Shown here: positions 1 through 9,700 of the stretch, one piece after another
Numbering within the stretch: the first letter of the stretch is position 1
Layout: each line of letters begins with the position of its first letter
Assembly (NCBI GenBank): GCA_049890275.1
Contig: JBMHBT010000016.1
Coordinates: forward strand, 62,001 to 126,000
DNA from: UBA7374 sp049890275
Lineage (GTDB): Bacteria > Verrucomicrobiota > Verrucomicrobiia > Opitutales > Coraliomargaritaceae
Direction of reading: 5' to 3'
Length of the DNA: 64,000 nucleotides
The notes under the pieces: model-generated
The model's database searches: none
What the model saw: only the letters and a program-made list of their open reading frames with translations
Told to the model about the DNA's origin: nothing
Translations under genes and position numbers: made by a program

Positions 1-301
1 CAGAACGGGCAAGGACTTCACGAAAATCTTGATAGACGGCGCAATCCGTGTTGCCGTGGTGCTCGTCGACTAGTTTTTTTGCCTGGGAGAGACGATTCCG
101 GTTACAGTCACAGACGGCCAAAATGCGCGAGAGGGGAGACGATTGGAAGCCACGCAGATTTCGCCCCATTCCCTGACCGCCCATCCCGATAAAGCCAAGC
201 GTGATCTGGCGGGAGGGTGGCGTTTGGCCCCATAGAGAGGGTCCAAGCAGAAGCGGTGTCGAAGCAATAGAAGCTTTTTTGAGGAAAGTACGGCGCTGCA
301 T
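1..301 (-). CDS. Gfo/Idh/MocA-family oxidoreductase, N-terminal part with Tat signal (cut by left edge)
   Basis: The minus strand is open from an ATG at 301 to the window edge (100 codons, no stop). The N-terminus carries a twin-arginine signal (QRRTFLKKAS, then a hydrophobic stretch ending near SLWGQ), followed by a Rossmann start (ITLGFIGMGGQG) and ILAVCDCNRNR, the usual second strand of the NAD(P)-binding domain. Secreted Gfo/Idh/MocA oxidoreductases of this build are common in Verrucomicrobia and Planctomycetes and act on sugars or sugar derivatives; the substrate cannot be told from this fragment. It is divergent from the GH43-like gene at 458, with 156 bp between them, which fits a shared carbohydrate role (inference). 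The tatC gene needed for export lies at 16596-17414. Confidence 0.85.
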   Translation of the reverse strand, partial: MQRRTFLKKASIASTPLLLGPSLWGQTPPSRQITLGFIGMGGQGMGRNLRGFQSSPLSRILAVCDCNRNRLSQAKKLVDEHHGNTDCAVYQDFREVLARS

Positions 302-457
302 AGGAAGACGTTTCGAGGAATTAAATAACAAGCGGATGCCTATTCCTTCTCAAATACACGAGTTGACAGCAAGACGTAAGGATTATCCAAAAGATAGCGC
401 CTCTCCCCTATCCCCTATTTCTAAACTCGATTACTGTACGTTTCTTTTCTGTTTCGC

Positions 458-2857
458 ATGATGCAATCGATCACTTGCTTTTTACTCTTCTGGTTATTCG
501 TACCGGCTGCTCTGTCCGGTACTACTGACGTGGTTTTGATTGGGAACAACTTACCCGAAACCAGCATTTTGGATGGTGATTTTGAAGAGATCCCCAAGGC
601 GCCGTGGAGACAGGCACTGCAGTCCCCCTACTGGCAGACGGAAATTATCGAAGGATGGGGCAAGGTCGGACTGGCCGAAGGACGTATGATGAATAACGGA
701 GCGACTCGGGCTATTATTGAATCTCCAGTATTGGATCATACGAAAATCAAAAGCCTCCAAGCGGGGGACATTCTGTCTTGGCGTTTTGCTTCGAATACCG
801 AGTATCCCTGCAATGGCCGAGTCTCCCTATCCTTGGTTTTTCAGGATGAGGAGCGCATCCTGGCCAAGCGTATCCAAGTACCCAATGGGCCAGATAAGCC
901 GAAAATCTACAAAGGCTTCTATACGGTAACGACTGCGGATTCAAAAAAAAGGATGCCGAAGCTCCGTTTTACACTGGAGACGAGTCACGGCATTAAGGTT
1001 TATATCGACTGGGTGGACCTGAAAGTTTTGCGCGGTGTACCTGCTGCAGAGGTACGCGTCAATCCCGTGGCTGCGGGTGCCGAATTGAGCTGGGACGGCC
1101 CCGTTGACCGAGCCAGCACCGTATACCGTAGCTCGGTACCAAGAAGCGGTTTTCAGAAGCTGGCGGAGGCAGTCGATGCTAATCGTTGGCTCGACTCGAC
1201 CATTATTACGGGGAAGCAATATTACTACGCACTGGAGCAGGATGGAAATGTCTCACCCGTCATTGCTTTCCGTAAGCTCGACAGTCAAAAGCCACCCGCA
1301 CCGGATCAACTCAAAGCCAACGGCGGTGACTGGGACATACTGTTGCAATGGGAGGCGAATGAAACGGTGGACTACTATGCCATCTATCGCGCATCTACTT
1401 CGGAAGCGGAGATGCACTGCATCGCACCGAAGGTAAAGGGAAATCGATTTACAGACCACCTCCCCGTAAAAGGCGTCGATAATGTCTACGCCATTCAGGC
1501 AATTGATTTCAGCGGGAACAGTAGCCCACTTTCTCAAACGACATCGGCCCGGGTACGCGCTGTGAGGGGTTCTTCTTTCAGCGACTTGATTCAGCCACTA
1601 CCAATCCGGAGCCCACTGCGACCGGATCTATGGGGCGCAGACAGCGTACTCCCTCGCGATCCGGAGAATGGGGTGGAAGATCCCTTCTGGAGCTATTGGG
1701 GCGGAAAAGTCATCCGCGATCCCGGCGACGGCAAGTATCATATTTGTATTGTCCGCTGGCCCGAAGGACACCGCGAAGGTCACTGGGCCTGGCCGAAGTC
1801 TACTGTTGCGCGTGTTGTCTCCGAGCAACCGATGGGGCCTTACACCGTCGTAGACGAACTCGCATACACGTACCGGAATGGACTCGGGCACAATGCCACT
1901 GTCATTCCCCTTCATGATGGCAGTTATGCGCTTTACTCGCTGATCGACTGGAAGCCGATGATCTTTCTTTCCGATAGTATGAACGGCCCCTGGAAATTGG
2001 CCGGACAGATCGAAATTCGTGTTCCAGAAAATTATCCGGTAGCGTATCGACTGGAGCGCAATTTATCAGGCCTTCAATGCCCCGATGGTAGTTTCCTATT
2101 TGTCACCAAGGCCGGTGCAATGATGCGCAGTAAGGAAGGTATCCTCGGCCCTTATGAAGTTCTCACAGAAACAATCGATCGGAATCCAACCCTGCCTCCA
2201 GCCTACCGCAATCTGGCCTATGAAGATCCTACGCTTTGGTATGACGGGGTACAGTACCATATGATCATCAATGCCTTTACCCACTTTCTCGCGGTTTACC
2301 TGCGTTCGCCAGATGGCATCCACTGGAAATACGAAGAAGGACTTGCCTACACACCGACCAGTACCAAATACGAAGACGGCACCCGAACCTTCTGGTATAA
2401 GGTCGAACGCCCCAACGTACTACAGGATCTCTATGGACGAGCCACGCACCTTTCTCTGGCGGCGATTGATGTGCCCAAGGCAGACGACTACGGAAAGGAC
2501 CGTCATAGCTCTAAGCACATCATCCTGCCTCTGACGATTCCGAAAAAGATGGAGCTTTTGAATGATACGCCCATCACCGTATCGACAGAAGAAATACGCC
2601 TCCGAATGCATCGCGAGAATGATTTTGATCCGCAGACAGATCTGGATTTGTCATCCCTGCGATTTGGGGGATCGGAGACGGTCAACTTCGGAGGCGGCGC
2701 GCAGGTGCAATCAACGGCAAACGATGCGGACGGCTTCATCCTAGTCTTTGACGGAAAGGGTCACGGTCTTACCGAAAAGAATTTTGTCGGCAAATTGATT
2801 GGCCAAAGCAAGTCCGGTGAACTGATCGTGGCCTACTGCACACGAATCCGAGAATGA
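458..2857 (+). CDS. Secreted fibronectin-III plus GH43-like beta-propeller protein
   Basis: A 799-residue exported protein. Residues 1-20 form a Sec signal peptide. Residues about 30-190 look like a carbohydrate-binding or galactose-binding-like beta domain (ILDGDFEEIPKAPW). Two Fn3-like modules follow (about 195-275 and 280-370, with YYYALEQDG and DNVYAIQAIDFSGNSSPLS). Residues about 375-690 resemble glycoside hydrolase family 43-type five-bladed propellers: repeats of the type GKYHICIVRWPEG, DGSYALYSLIDW, YEDPTLWYDGVQYHMI. The catalytic acids of a GH43 enzyme cannot be assigned by eye, so a hydrolase or lyase activity on a plant or algal glycan is only inferred. A second ATG lies at 461; either is possible. 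It is divergent from the Tat-exported Gfo/Idh gene. Confidence 0.7.
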   Translation: MMQSITCFLLFWLFVPAALSGTTDVVLIGNNLPETSILDGDFEEIPKAPWRQALQSPYWQTEIIEGWGKVGLAEGRMMNNGATRAIIESPVLDHTKIKSLQAGDILSWRFASNTEYPCNGRVSLSLVFQDEERILAKRIQVPNGPDKPKIYKGFYTVTTADSKKRMPKLRFTLETSHGIKVYIDWVDLKVLRGVPAAEVRVNPVAAGAELSWDGPVDRASTVYRSSVPRSGFQKLAEAVDANRWLDSTIITGKQYYYALEQDGNVSPVIAFRKLDSQKPPAPDQLKANGGDWDILLQWEANETVDYYAIYRASTSEAEMHCIAPKVKGNRFTDHLPVKGVDNVYAIQAIDFSGNSSPLSQTTSARVRAVRGSSFSDLIQPLPIRSPLRPDLWGADSVLPRDPENGVEDPFWSYWGGKVIRDPGDGKYHICIVRWPEGHREGHWAWPKSTVARVVSEQPMGPYTVVDELAYTYRNGLGHNATVIPLHDGSYALYSLIDWKPMIFLSDSMNGPWKLAGQIEIRVPENYPVAYRLERNLSGLQCPDGSFLFVTKAGAMMRSKEGILGPYEVLTETIDRNPTLPPAYRNLAYEDPTLWYDGVQYHMIINAFTHFLAVYLRSPDGIHWKYEEGLAYTPTSTKYEDGTRTFWYKVERPNVLQDLYGRATHLSLAAIDVPKADDYGKDRHSSKHIILPLTIPKKMELLNDTPITVSTEEIRLRMHRENDFDPQTDLDLSSLRFGGSETVNFGGGAQVQSTANDADGFILVFDGKGHGLTEKNFVGKLIGQSKSGELIVAYCTRIRE

Positions 2858-2914
2858 GCGGATACAGCTGGCAGATCTGGGCCGGCAATAAAACTCTCTG
2901 CAAATAACAAAAAG

Positions 2915-3001
<87 letters not shown>

Positions 3002-3088
3002 ATAAGAGAGAAGCGCGAAAGCGTAGGGCCTGCTTGCCGCTTGCCAAGTAATTTTTTCAGTTTTCCGTCAAGCACCCAGAGAAAAGGC

Positions 3089-4000
3089 CTAATAAGACCC
3101 AGTCGCACTGAACAAAAGAACCACTTGTTCGAAGTAGGCATCCACATGTTTACTCAGTACGAGATAATACAGGAGACCGGCAGCGGCCAGCATGGGGCCA
3201 AAAGGCACCTGCCCGATCGGCTCCTGAGCAGTCTCCTCAGAAGTGGACGATTTACGAAAGGCACGCCCCAGACGGACGGCTAGCAGCCAAGGTAAGAGGA
3301 GAAAAGTACCGATCAAGGCTCCACCAAACATAGCAAATACAGCTCCCTGCCAACCGCAGAAGGCACCAATACAGCCGACAAATTTGACGTCACCCTCCCC
3401 CATTGCCGGTTTGCGGAAGACGACTTCACCCAAAACCGAAATCCAATAGACTAAACCCGAACCGACAAACGCTCCGATGATGGCCAACAGACCGGACTCC
3501 ATTCGAGCCAGCAAGGGGATCGATGTATCCACGGCATGAAGGGCCGGAAAAGTAAAGGCCAGCAAGACGCCCAGAACCATGCCACCAATGGAAAAACGAT
3601 CGGGGATGATCATATGATCCAGATCGATAAACGTCGCACAGAGAAGCAAGGCGCAGAAGAGCATACCGAGCAGTGCGGGAACGGGATCCAACTGCAACCA
3701 GGAGGCGGCAAATAAAAGCGCGGTGAGTAGCTCAACGAGGGGGTAGCGAATGCTAAAAGACGCCCCACAACAAGCGGCACGACCCCGCAAGAAGAGCCAA
3801 CTGAGAATAGGGATATTATGAAAAAAGCGGATGGCTTGGCCACAGGCACAAGTGGAGCCGGGAACAACAATAGAACGCTCCTGGGGTATACGGTAGATGC
3901 AGACGTTGAGAAAGCTCCCTACAACAGCCCCAAAGATAAAAACAAAAACAGGGAGCAGCCAGGGAAAATCGGCATCAACGAGTTGGATAGCTTCGATCAT
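3089..4000 (-). CDS. pilD: Prepilin peptidase / N-methyltransferase (type IV leader peptidase, A24)
   Basis: A polytopic inner-membrane protein of 303 residues that would cut and N-methylate type IV pilin and type II secretion pseudopilins. Seen: the N-terminal signature FGAVVGSFLNVCIYRIP, the cytoplasmic loop with Cys51, Cys53, Cys77 and Cys78 around FHNIPILSWLFLRG, and the two aspartate motifs of A24 peptidases, FIDLDHMIIPD (Asp126 region) and MGEGDVKF. The cysteines are spaced C-x-C and CC rather than the usual two CxxC pairs, so the zinc site may be altered; methylation capacity is uncertain. Its ATG overlaps the aroE stop by 4 bp (ATGA), so the two genes are probably translationally coupled. 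No pilin gene lies in this window. Confidence 0.9.
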   Translation of the reverse strand: MIEAIQLVDADFPWLLPVFVFIFGAVVGSFLNVCIYRIPQERSIVVPGSTCACGQAIRFFHNIPILSWLFLRGRAACCGASFSIRYPLVELLTALLFAASWLQLDPVPALLGMLFCALLLCATFIDLDHMIIPDRFSIGGMVLGVLLAFTFPALHAVDTSIPLLARMESGLLAIIGAFVGSGLVYWISVLGEVVFRKPAMGEGDVKFVGCIGAFCGWQGAVFAMFGGALIGTFLLLPWLLAVRLGRAFRKSSTSEETAQEPIGQVPFGPMLAAAGLLYYLVLSKHVDAYFEQVVLLFSATGSY

Positions 4001-4926
4001 AACATACGGGGTGGTTGCTTGAGGGCATGTCGAACGGCGCTCATCATAGTGTGGGCATCCACCGTTTCATGAGACCAAAGTTCCAACGAACGGGCGCCCT
4101 GATGGACCAGCATCGAAAGCCCGTTGGCGCAGTCACGCCCCTCTGCTACCGCCTGGCGCAACAAAGAAGTAACCGGTGGATTATAAATCATATCGTAGAC
4201 CTTCCATCCCGGTGGCAAAAGAGCGGTCTGGATCGGTGCGGGATCCTTTGACTTGAGTCCCAGAGAAGTCGCATTGACCACCACCCCACTGTCCGGCAGG
4301 TCTCTCGGTGGGTTCGCCAAATCAAAAGCTTGTACTTTTTGGGCAACGCCACCGGGTAAATCGGCCAAAACAGAGAGAACTGCCTCCAGTCGATCGATGC
4401 TGCGATTCCCCAGATACAAACGATCACAACCGCTGTTCAAACACTGCACCGCCGCCGCTCTGGCGGCTCCACCCGCCCCGAGGAGAATCACCTGACTGCC
4501 GGATAAAGAAAAACCAAGATCTTCTTCCAAACCCCGCTCCAGGCCATAGCCGTCGGTATTGAAGCCATCATAACCCAGCTCATCCCAGATCAGAGTATTG
4601 ACCGCGCCCATCCGCTCTCCGTCTGCTGAGATTCCCTGGATACAATCGAGGGCGATGACCTTATGGGGAACAGTCAGATTTAGGCCGAGAAAGTTTTTCC
4701 GGTGGAAGATCGGCAACGCTTCAGTTAATTCTTGGGGTGCAATCTCAAAGCGGTAGTAAGCCCAATCCTTGAAACGCGAATTCTGCTCCCGAAGAACAGC
4801 AATCGCAGCATTGTGCATGACCGGACTCACTGAGTGTGCAATCGGCTGTCCCAGAACCGCAAGCGGAGTGCCCGGAAAGTCCTTTTCCTTTAAATCGTTG
4901 AGGGAGTAAGTGAATTCGGTAATCAT
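3997..4926 (-). CDS. aroE: Shikimate dehydrogenase
   Basis: NADPH-dependent reduction of 3-dehydroshikimate to shikimate, in the chorismate and aromatic amino acid pathway, in the cytoplasm. Seen: the substrate-binding S-x-S motif (Ser32, Ser34 in PIAHSVSPVMHNAAI), the catalytic Lys89 in NLTVPHK, Asp125 in GFNTDGYG, the nucleotide loop GAGGAARAA, and NATSLGL near the C-terminus. At 309 residues it is longer than E. coli AroE (about 270) because of about 20 extra N-terminal residues and small insertions. First gene of a two-gene unit with pilD, overlapping by 4 bp. The pairing has no obvious functional logic. Confidence 0.95.
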   Translation of the reverse strand: MITEFTYSLNDLKEKDFPGTPLAVLGQPIAHSVSPVMHNAAIAVLREQNSRFKDWAYYRFEIAPQELTEALPIFHRKNFLGLNLTVPHKVIALDCIQGISADGERMGAVNTLIWDELGYDGFNTDGYGLERGLEEDLGFSLSGSQVILLGAGGAARAAAVQCLNSGCDRLYLGNRSIDRLEAVLSVLADLPGGVAQKVQAFDLANPPRDLPDSGVVVNATSLGLKSKDPAPIQTALLPPGWKVYDMIYNPPVTSLLRQAVAEGRDCANGLSMLVHQGARSLELWSHETVDAHTMMSAVRHALKQPPRML

Positions 4927-5028
4927 CTACAGCAACCGTACACTTTCTATATAGACGAGACAATTCGCTGAAGCCAAGCCTACGAATTTCTTTTCTCAGC
5001 TGAGCGCTGTCTACAATTGAAAGGCATT

Positions 5029-5724
5029 TTAGTGAATACGCGTACCGAAGAGTGCCGTTCCGATCCGGATTTGAGTCGAGCCCTCGGCAATCGCTGCCTC
5101 CAGGTCTCCGGTCATTCCCATAGAAAGCACAGGTAAAGGATACCCCATACGCTCCTGCAATTCATCCCGCAAAAGCCGCAAAGCGCGAAAGGCCGATCGC
5201 GCCGAGTCCGCATCGTCGTCCAGCGGCGCTATTGTCATCAAGCCGTCCAAGCGAACATTCGGCAACTGCAAGGCTAAGTCCATCGCCTCGGCAACTGCTG
5301 AGGACTGCAAGCCGTATTTTCGAGGATCTTCACCCGTATTGCACTGCAAAAGAATAGGAAGGCATTGACCCATTTCTCCGCTAATACGGTCAATTCTACG
5401 CAGTAATTTAACCGAATCAACCGACTGGATTCGGTCAAAAACCTCCACCGCTTCTTTCACCTTATTTGATTGCAGGTGACCAATCAATTCCCAGTATCGA
5501 CCCCCATCAAACTCGGCACGCTTACCGGCTGCTTCCTGTACACGGTTTTCTCCGACACCCCGGAGCCCGGCTTCAACTGCGTATCGAACAGCATCGGCAG
5601 GATGATTCTTCGTCACCGGCAGTAACTCTACCGTATCCGGCTGGCGAGACGCATCCAAACAAGCGCGCTCCATGCGCGCCCGAATGCCAGACAAATTCTT
5701 CTCAAACGCATCTCGGGCTATCAT
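5029..5724 (-). CDS. yggS: YggS/PLPBP-family pyridoxal-phosphate homeostasis protein
   Basis: A single-domain PLP-binding protein of 231 residues (alanine-racemase-like TIM barrel, no known catalytic activity) that buffers PLP and affects amino-acid homeostasis. Seen: the PLP lysine Lys39 in LLPVTKNHPADA, GLRGVGENRVQEA, the phosphate-binding LSMGMTGDLEAAIAEGST, and the family ending RIGTALFGTR. Length is typical. It stands alone, 102 bp upstream of aroE on the same strand, and is divergent from the LysR regulator at 5806 (81 bp between), where both promoters must sit. Confidence 0.93.
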   Translation of the reverse strand: MIARDAFEKNLSGIRARMERACLDASRQPDTVELLPVTKNHPADAVRYAVEAGLRGVGENRVQEAAGKRAEFDGGRYWELIGHLQSNKVKEAVEVFDRIQSVDSVKLLRRIDRISGEMGQCLPILLQCNTGEDPRKYGLQSSAVAEAMDLALQLPNVRLDGLMTIAPLDDDADSARSAFRALRLLRDELQERMGYPLPVLSMGMTGDLEAAIAEGSTQIRIGTALFGTRIH

Positions 5725-5805
5725 AAGGCGAAGTCATTAGTATTACTATCATTAGTATTTCTTTTAAGTAATTGAATCTAGGCAAAAAATCAGTAAAAGA
5801 AACGT

Positions 5806-6723
5806 ATGCATGTGGAAAACTTTAAAACTTTTTCCGATCTCGTAGAAAGCGAGAGTTTTTCCCGCGCCGCGAAACTCAACGGCATCACCCAATCGGCCGT
5901 CAGTCAGCAGTTACGCGCGATGGAAAAACACTTCGGTATCCTTATTGTGGATCGTCGACAAAAACAATTCCGTCTCACTCCGGAAGGTCAACGCCTCAAA
6001 CAAGCGGCCCAACAGATTCTCCAACTCTACGGCACGTTAAATAGCGACCTGCAGGAAATGAAGCGAGTGATCAGTGGGACACTTCACATCTCCACTGTTT
6101 ACAGTATTGGGCTCCATGAACTCCCGCCCTACCTCAAAGCCTTCATGTCTGAATACCCGGAAGTCAATGTGCGGGTAGAATACCGGCGTGCCAATAAGGT
6201 CTATGAAGATGTGCTCTCCAATTCGATTGATTTTGGTCTGGTCGCCTATCCACAAAAGCACAAACAAATCGAAGTCCTTCCTTTTCAGACCGATACTCTG
6301 GTACTAGCAGTAAACCCCGAGCATCCCCTCGCACAAACCAAAGAAGTGGCCCTGAAGGAATTGGAGGAACAAAAATTCATCGGCTTCGAACCCGACATTC
6401 CCACTCGCAAGGCCACCGATGAGATCTTCGCAAGCGAGGGTATTGATATCGAACCGGTTATGGAATTTGATAATGTCGAAACCGTAAAACGCGCAGTCGA
6501 AATCAATGCTGGGATCGCTATCATCCCGCAAACCACCGTAAGGCAGGAGGCGGCACAGGGCTCGCTCAAAATTGTGCCCTTTAAAGATGGAACCTACACC
6601 CGTCCATTGGCACTGATTCATCGAAAAGGACGGATTCAAACACCCGCAATGAAGAAACTTGTCCATCTCCTCACCACCAAAAATCTCAATTCAGAAAGAT
6701 CTGACCGAGTCGAACAGAACTAA
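5806..6723 (+). CDS. LysR-family transcriptional regulator
   Basis: A 305-residue LysR protein. Residues 1-60 form the winged helix-turn-helix (FSRAAKLNGITQSAVSQQLR, then FRLTPEGQRL), followed by a linker helix. Residues about 90-290 form the two-lobed periplasmic-binding-like effector domain (GTLHISTVYSIGLHELPPYL). Family members of this shape (CysB/CbbR/GltC-like) respond to small metabolites; the effector is not readable from sequence. It is divergent from yggS and 32 bp upstream of the M16 peptidase on the same strand, so it may control yggS, the peptidase or itself. LysR proteins often act on the divergent neighbour. Confidence 0.9.
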   Translation: MHVENFKTFSDLVESESFSRAAKLNGITQSAVSQQLRAMEKHFGILIVDRRQKQFRLTPEGQRLKQAAQQILQLYGTLNSDLQEMKRVISGTLHISTVYSIGLHELPPYLKAFMSEYPEVNVRVEYRRANKVYEDVLSNSIDFGLVAYPQKHKQIEVLPFQTDTLVLAVNPEHPLAQTKEVALKELEEQKFIGFEPDIPTRKATDEIFASEGIDIEPVMEFDNVETVKRAVEINAGIAIIPQTTVRQEAAQGSLKIVPFKDGTYTRPLALIHRKGRIQTPAMKKLVHLLTTKNLNSERSDRVEQN

Positions 6724-6755
6724 TCCGGACGCACATCCTCCGGCCGAAATCCAAT

Positions 6756-9700
6756 ATGAAGCATTTTTTTCTCTCGCTCTTCACTCTTACCCTTGGCTCC
6801 AGCTTCCTTTTTAGCTCTGAGTCCTGGCCAACTGGCGATGCGATCCCGGATGGAATTGAGCATCTGCGCACACTGGATGATATCGAAGAATACCGATTGC
6901 AGAGCAACGGTCTACGGATCCTCCTCTACCCCAATGAAGGACTGCCGGTAGCGAGTGTGATGGTCACTTATCAGGTCGGCTCCCGCAACGAGGTGACCGG
7001 CACAACCGGTGCCACGCACATTCTGGAGCACATGATGTTTAAGGGAACGCCTGATAACAACAAGGAGAACGGAGAAGACTACTCCAGCCAGATGGAACGC
7101 ATCGGTGCTCGCTCCAACGCCACTACCTATTTCGACCGGACAAATTACTATGCCGTCTTACCGTCCAATCATGTTCCTCTTGCTATCCGTCTCGAAGCGG
7201 ATCGGATGCGTAATCTGCGCATCACTCCGGAAGATCTGGCTTCTGAGATGACGGTCGTCCGCAATGAATACGAACGGGGTGAGAATAATACTGTGCGCAC
7301 TCTGATCAAAGAGATTTACGCCGCCGCTTTTCTCGCCCACCCCTATGGGCACCCAACCATCGGTTGGCTCTCTGATATCGAAAATACCTCGCCGGAAAAG
7401 CTGAGGGACTTTTATGACACCTACTACTGGCCGGAAAACACCTGCCTGTCTATCATTGGCGGCTTTGATCGGGAAAGCACCCTGCAATCCATTCTCCATC
7501 ATTACGGCCCGCTAGAGAACGCGAAACAAGCACTGCCGGTGATGGATACGATCGAACCGGAACAACTCGGCCCTCGCCGGTTGATCATTGAACGAGCCGG
7601 ACAAGTCGGCGTGGTCTCCATCGCCTATAAGGTACCCGCTGGTACAGACAAAGACTGGGCCGCCCTGACTTTATTGGAGCAACTAATTGGGGCGGACAAG
7701 ACGGGTCGCCTCTACCGTGCACTCGAAGACAATGGTAAAGCCGGTGCCACCTTTACCTTTGCCCCACAATTACGGGATCCCGGACTCTTCTTCTTTGCCG
7801 CCTACCTCACCCCGCAGGCAACTCACGAAGAAGCCGAGGCCATCATGCTCGAAGAAATCGCCAAAGTCGTTGAGCAAGGGATTGATGAAGAGGAACTCGC
7901 CCGAGCTAAATCAGTGATTCGGGCAAACACCATCTTCCAACGCGACGGCCCCTACAAGATCGCCAGCCAAATCAACGAGGCTATTGCCATGGGAGATTGG
8001 ACCAGTTATATAAATTTACCCAAAGCGATCGAAAAAGTCACCGCGAGTGAAGTACAGCGCGTCGCAGCCAAGTACTTCATCCAAAAGAACAGCACAACCG
8101 GTTGGTTTGTTCCTCAAGGCAGTATGGTTGCTGCGCGGCTTAACGGTACGCCCTACGGCCCCAATTACCTGAGAGAACCCGACGAAACAAATCCACCGAA
8201 GACGCAGGCACCTGAAAGTTCACCTCCTGCTGAAGAAGTACAAGCGAAAGCCGGCTTTGCGCAAAAAATGCAATCGGCGCGTATCGGCGATATCCACCTA
8301 GTGACCATACCGATGCCGATTGAAGGCGTTGTCTCCTTTGTCGGTAGTTTTGCTGCCGGGAGCTCACGGAGCCCTGTAGAGGCGCCGATGCTTGCCGATA
8401 TGACTGCCATCATGCTCGAACAAGGAACGGTTCGAAACGATCGATTCACCCTTGCTGAGCAACTCGAAAGCATTGGTGCGTCCATGCAATTTAAAACCGA
8501 CGCGCACGCACTGAACTTTTCCGGTAAATTTCTCCGCCAGGACGCCGGAATCGTCATGAGCCTGCTCTCGGAGCAACTGCGTGAGCCGGCCTTTTCTCCG
8601 GAAATACTAACTGCACAGAAACAACGTGCGAAAGCGGGACTCCTCCAAGCGATGGAGAGTACCGATTTCATGGCGGATGCTCAGATCAGCCGTATGATCT
8701 ATCCAGAAGGGCATCCAAATAATAAGCCCACCCTTGCGTCGCAGATTGCATCCCTGGAAACAATCACGGTTGAAGACCTACAAAAATTTCATGCGCAACA
8801 CTACGGGCCAAAGTCGATGCTTTTGGTCTTTGCCGGAGACATCCGCTTTGAACAACTGACTGCGGCAGTTGAAAATGCCTTTTCCAACTGGAGCGGGGGC
8901 CAAGCATATCCGGAAAATACTGCTCAACCCTACCCAGCCAGTGCGAAGACTGAATCCATAACGCTAGCCGACAAGCCCAGTGTTTCGGTGCGACAAGCCT
9001 ACCCCACCCAACTGAAGCGCACAGACCCCGACTATCTTCCTTTCATGGTGGGCAACTATTTACTGGGCGGCAGTTTCCATTCACGATTAATGGAAACGAT
9101 TCGCCAGAAACAAGGACTGACCTATAGTATCTACACTTTACACAGTGGCGATCTGTTAAGCAAAGGAAACTGGGGCCTTGCCGCCAGCTTTGCACCAGCA
9201 CTTCTCGATAAGGGTATCGAATCGACCCAAACAGTCGTCGAGGAGTGGTATGAAAAAGGAGTCACCGAAGAAGAAGTACGCGCCGCCTGCGCAACCCTAA
9301 GCGGTTCCTATCTGGTTCGCCTCTCCACTACTTCGAGTGTAGCAAATCAAGTACATAGTTTCCTTCAGCGGGGACTTCCTGCCGACTATATTGACCGTTA
9401 TACTACTTTGCTCCATCAAGTAGACGCTGCTCAAGTCAACGCAGCCGTACAAAAATATTTCAATCCGAGCCAACTAAGCACCGTACTCTGCGGAGATTTC
9501 TCCAACCGCTCGCAGACTAAAAGCGGCACTCAAACGGCCGGGCCGACCCAAAAAATTGACGTCCGTCTGGACACCCCGAACTCGGGATGGAGGATTCGTA
9601 TTCTTGAAGTATACCGCTCGGCTGGTAAACTCACTGTCGTCTCACAACTGGAATACACAAGCAATGAATCGGAGGATACGATCAGTACCGTATCGGACTC

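Noticed and set aside
201..461. Plus-strand ORF of 86 codons at the left edge
   Set aside because: Overlaps the minus-strand Gfo/Idh start and the following gene; no sensible protein.
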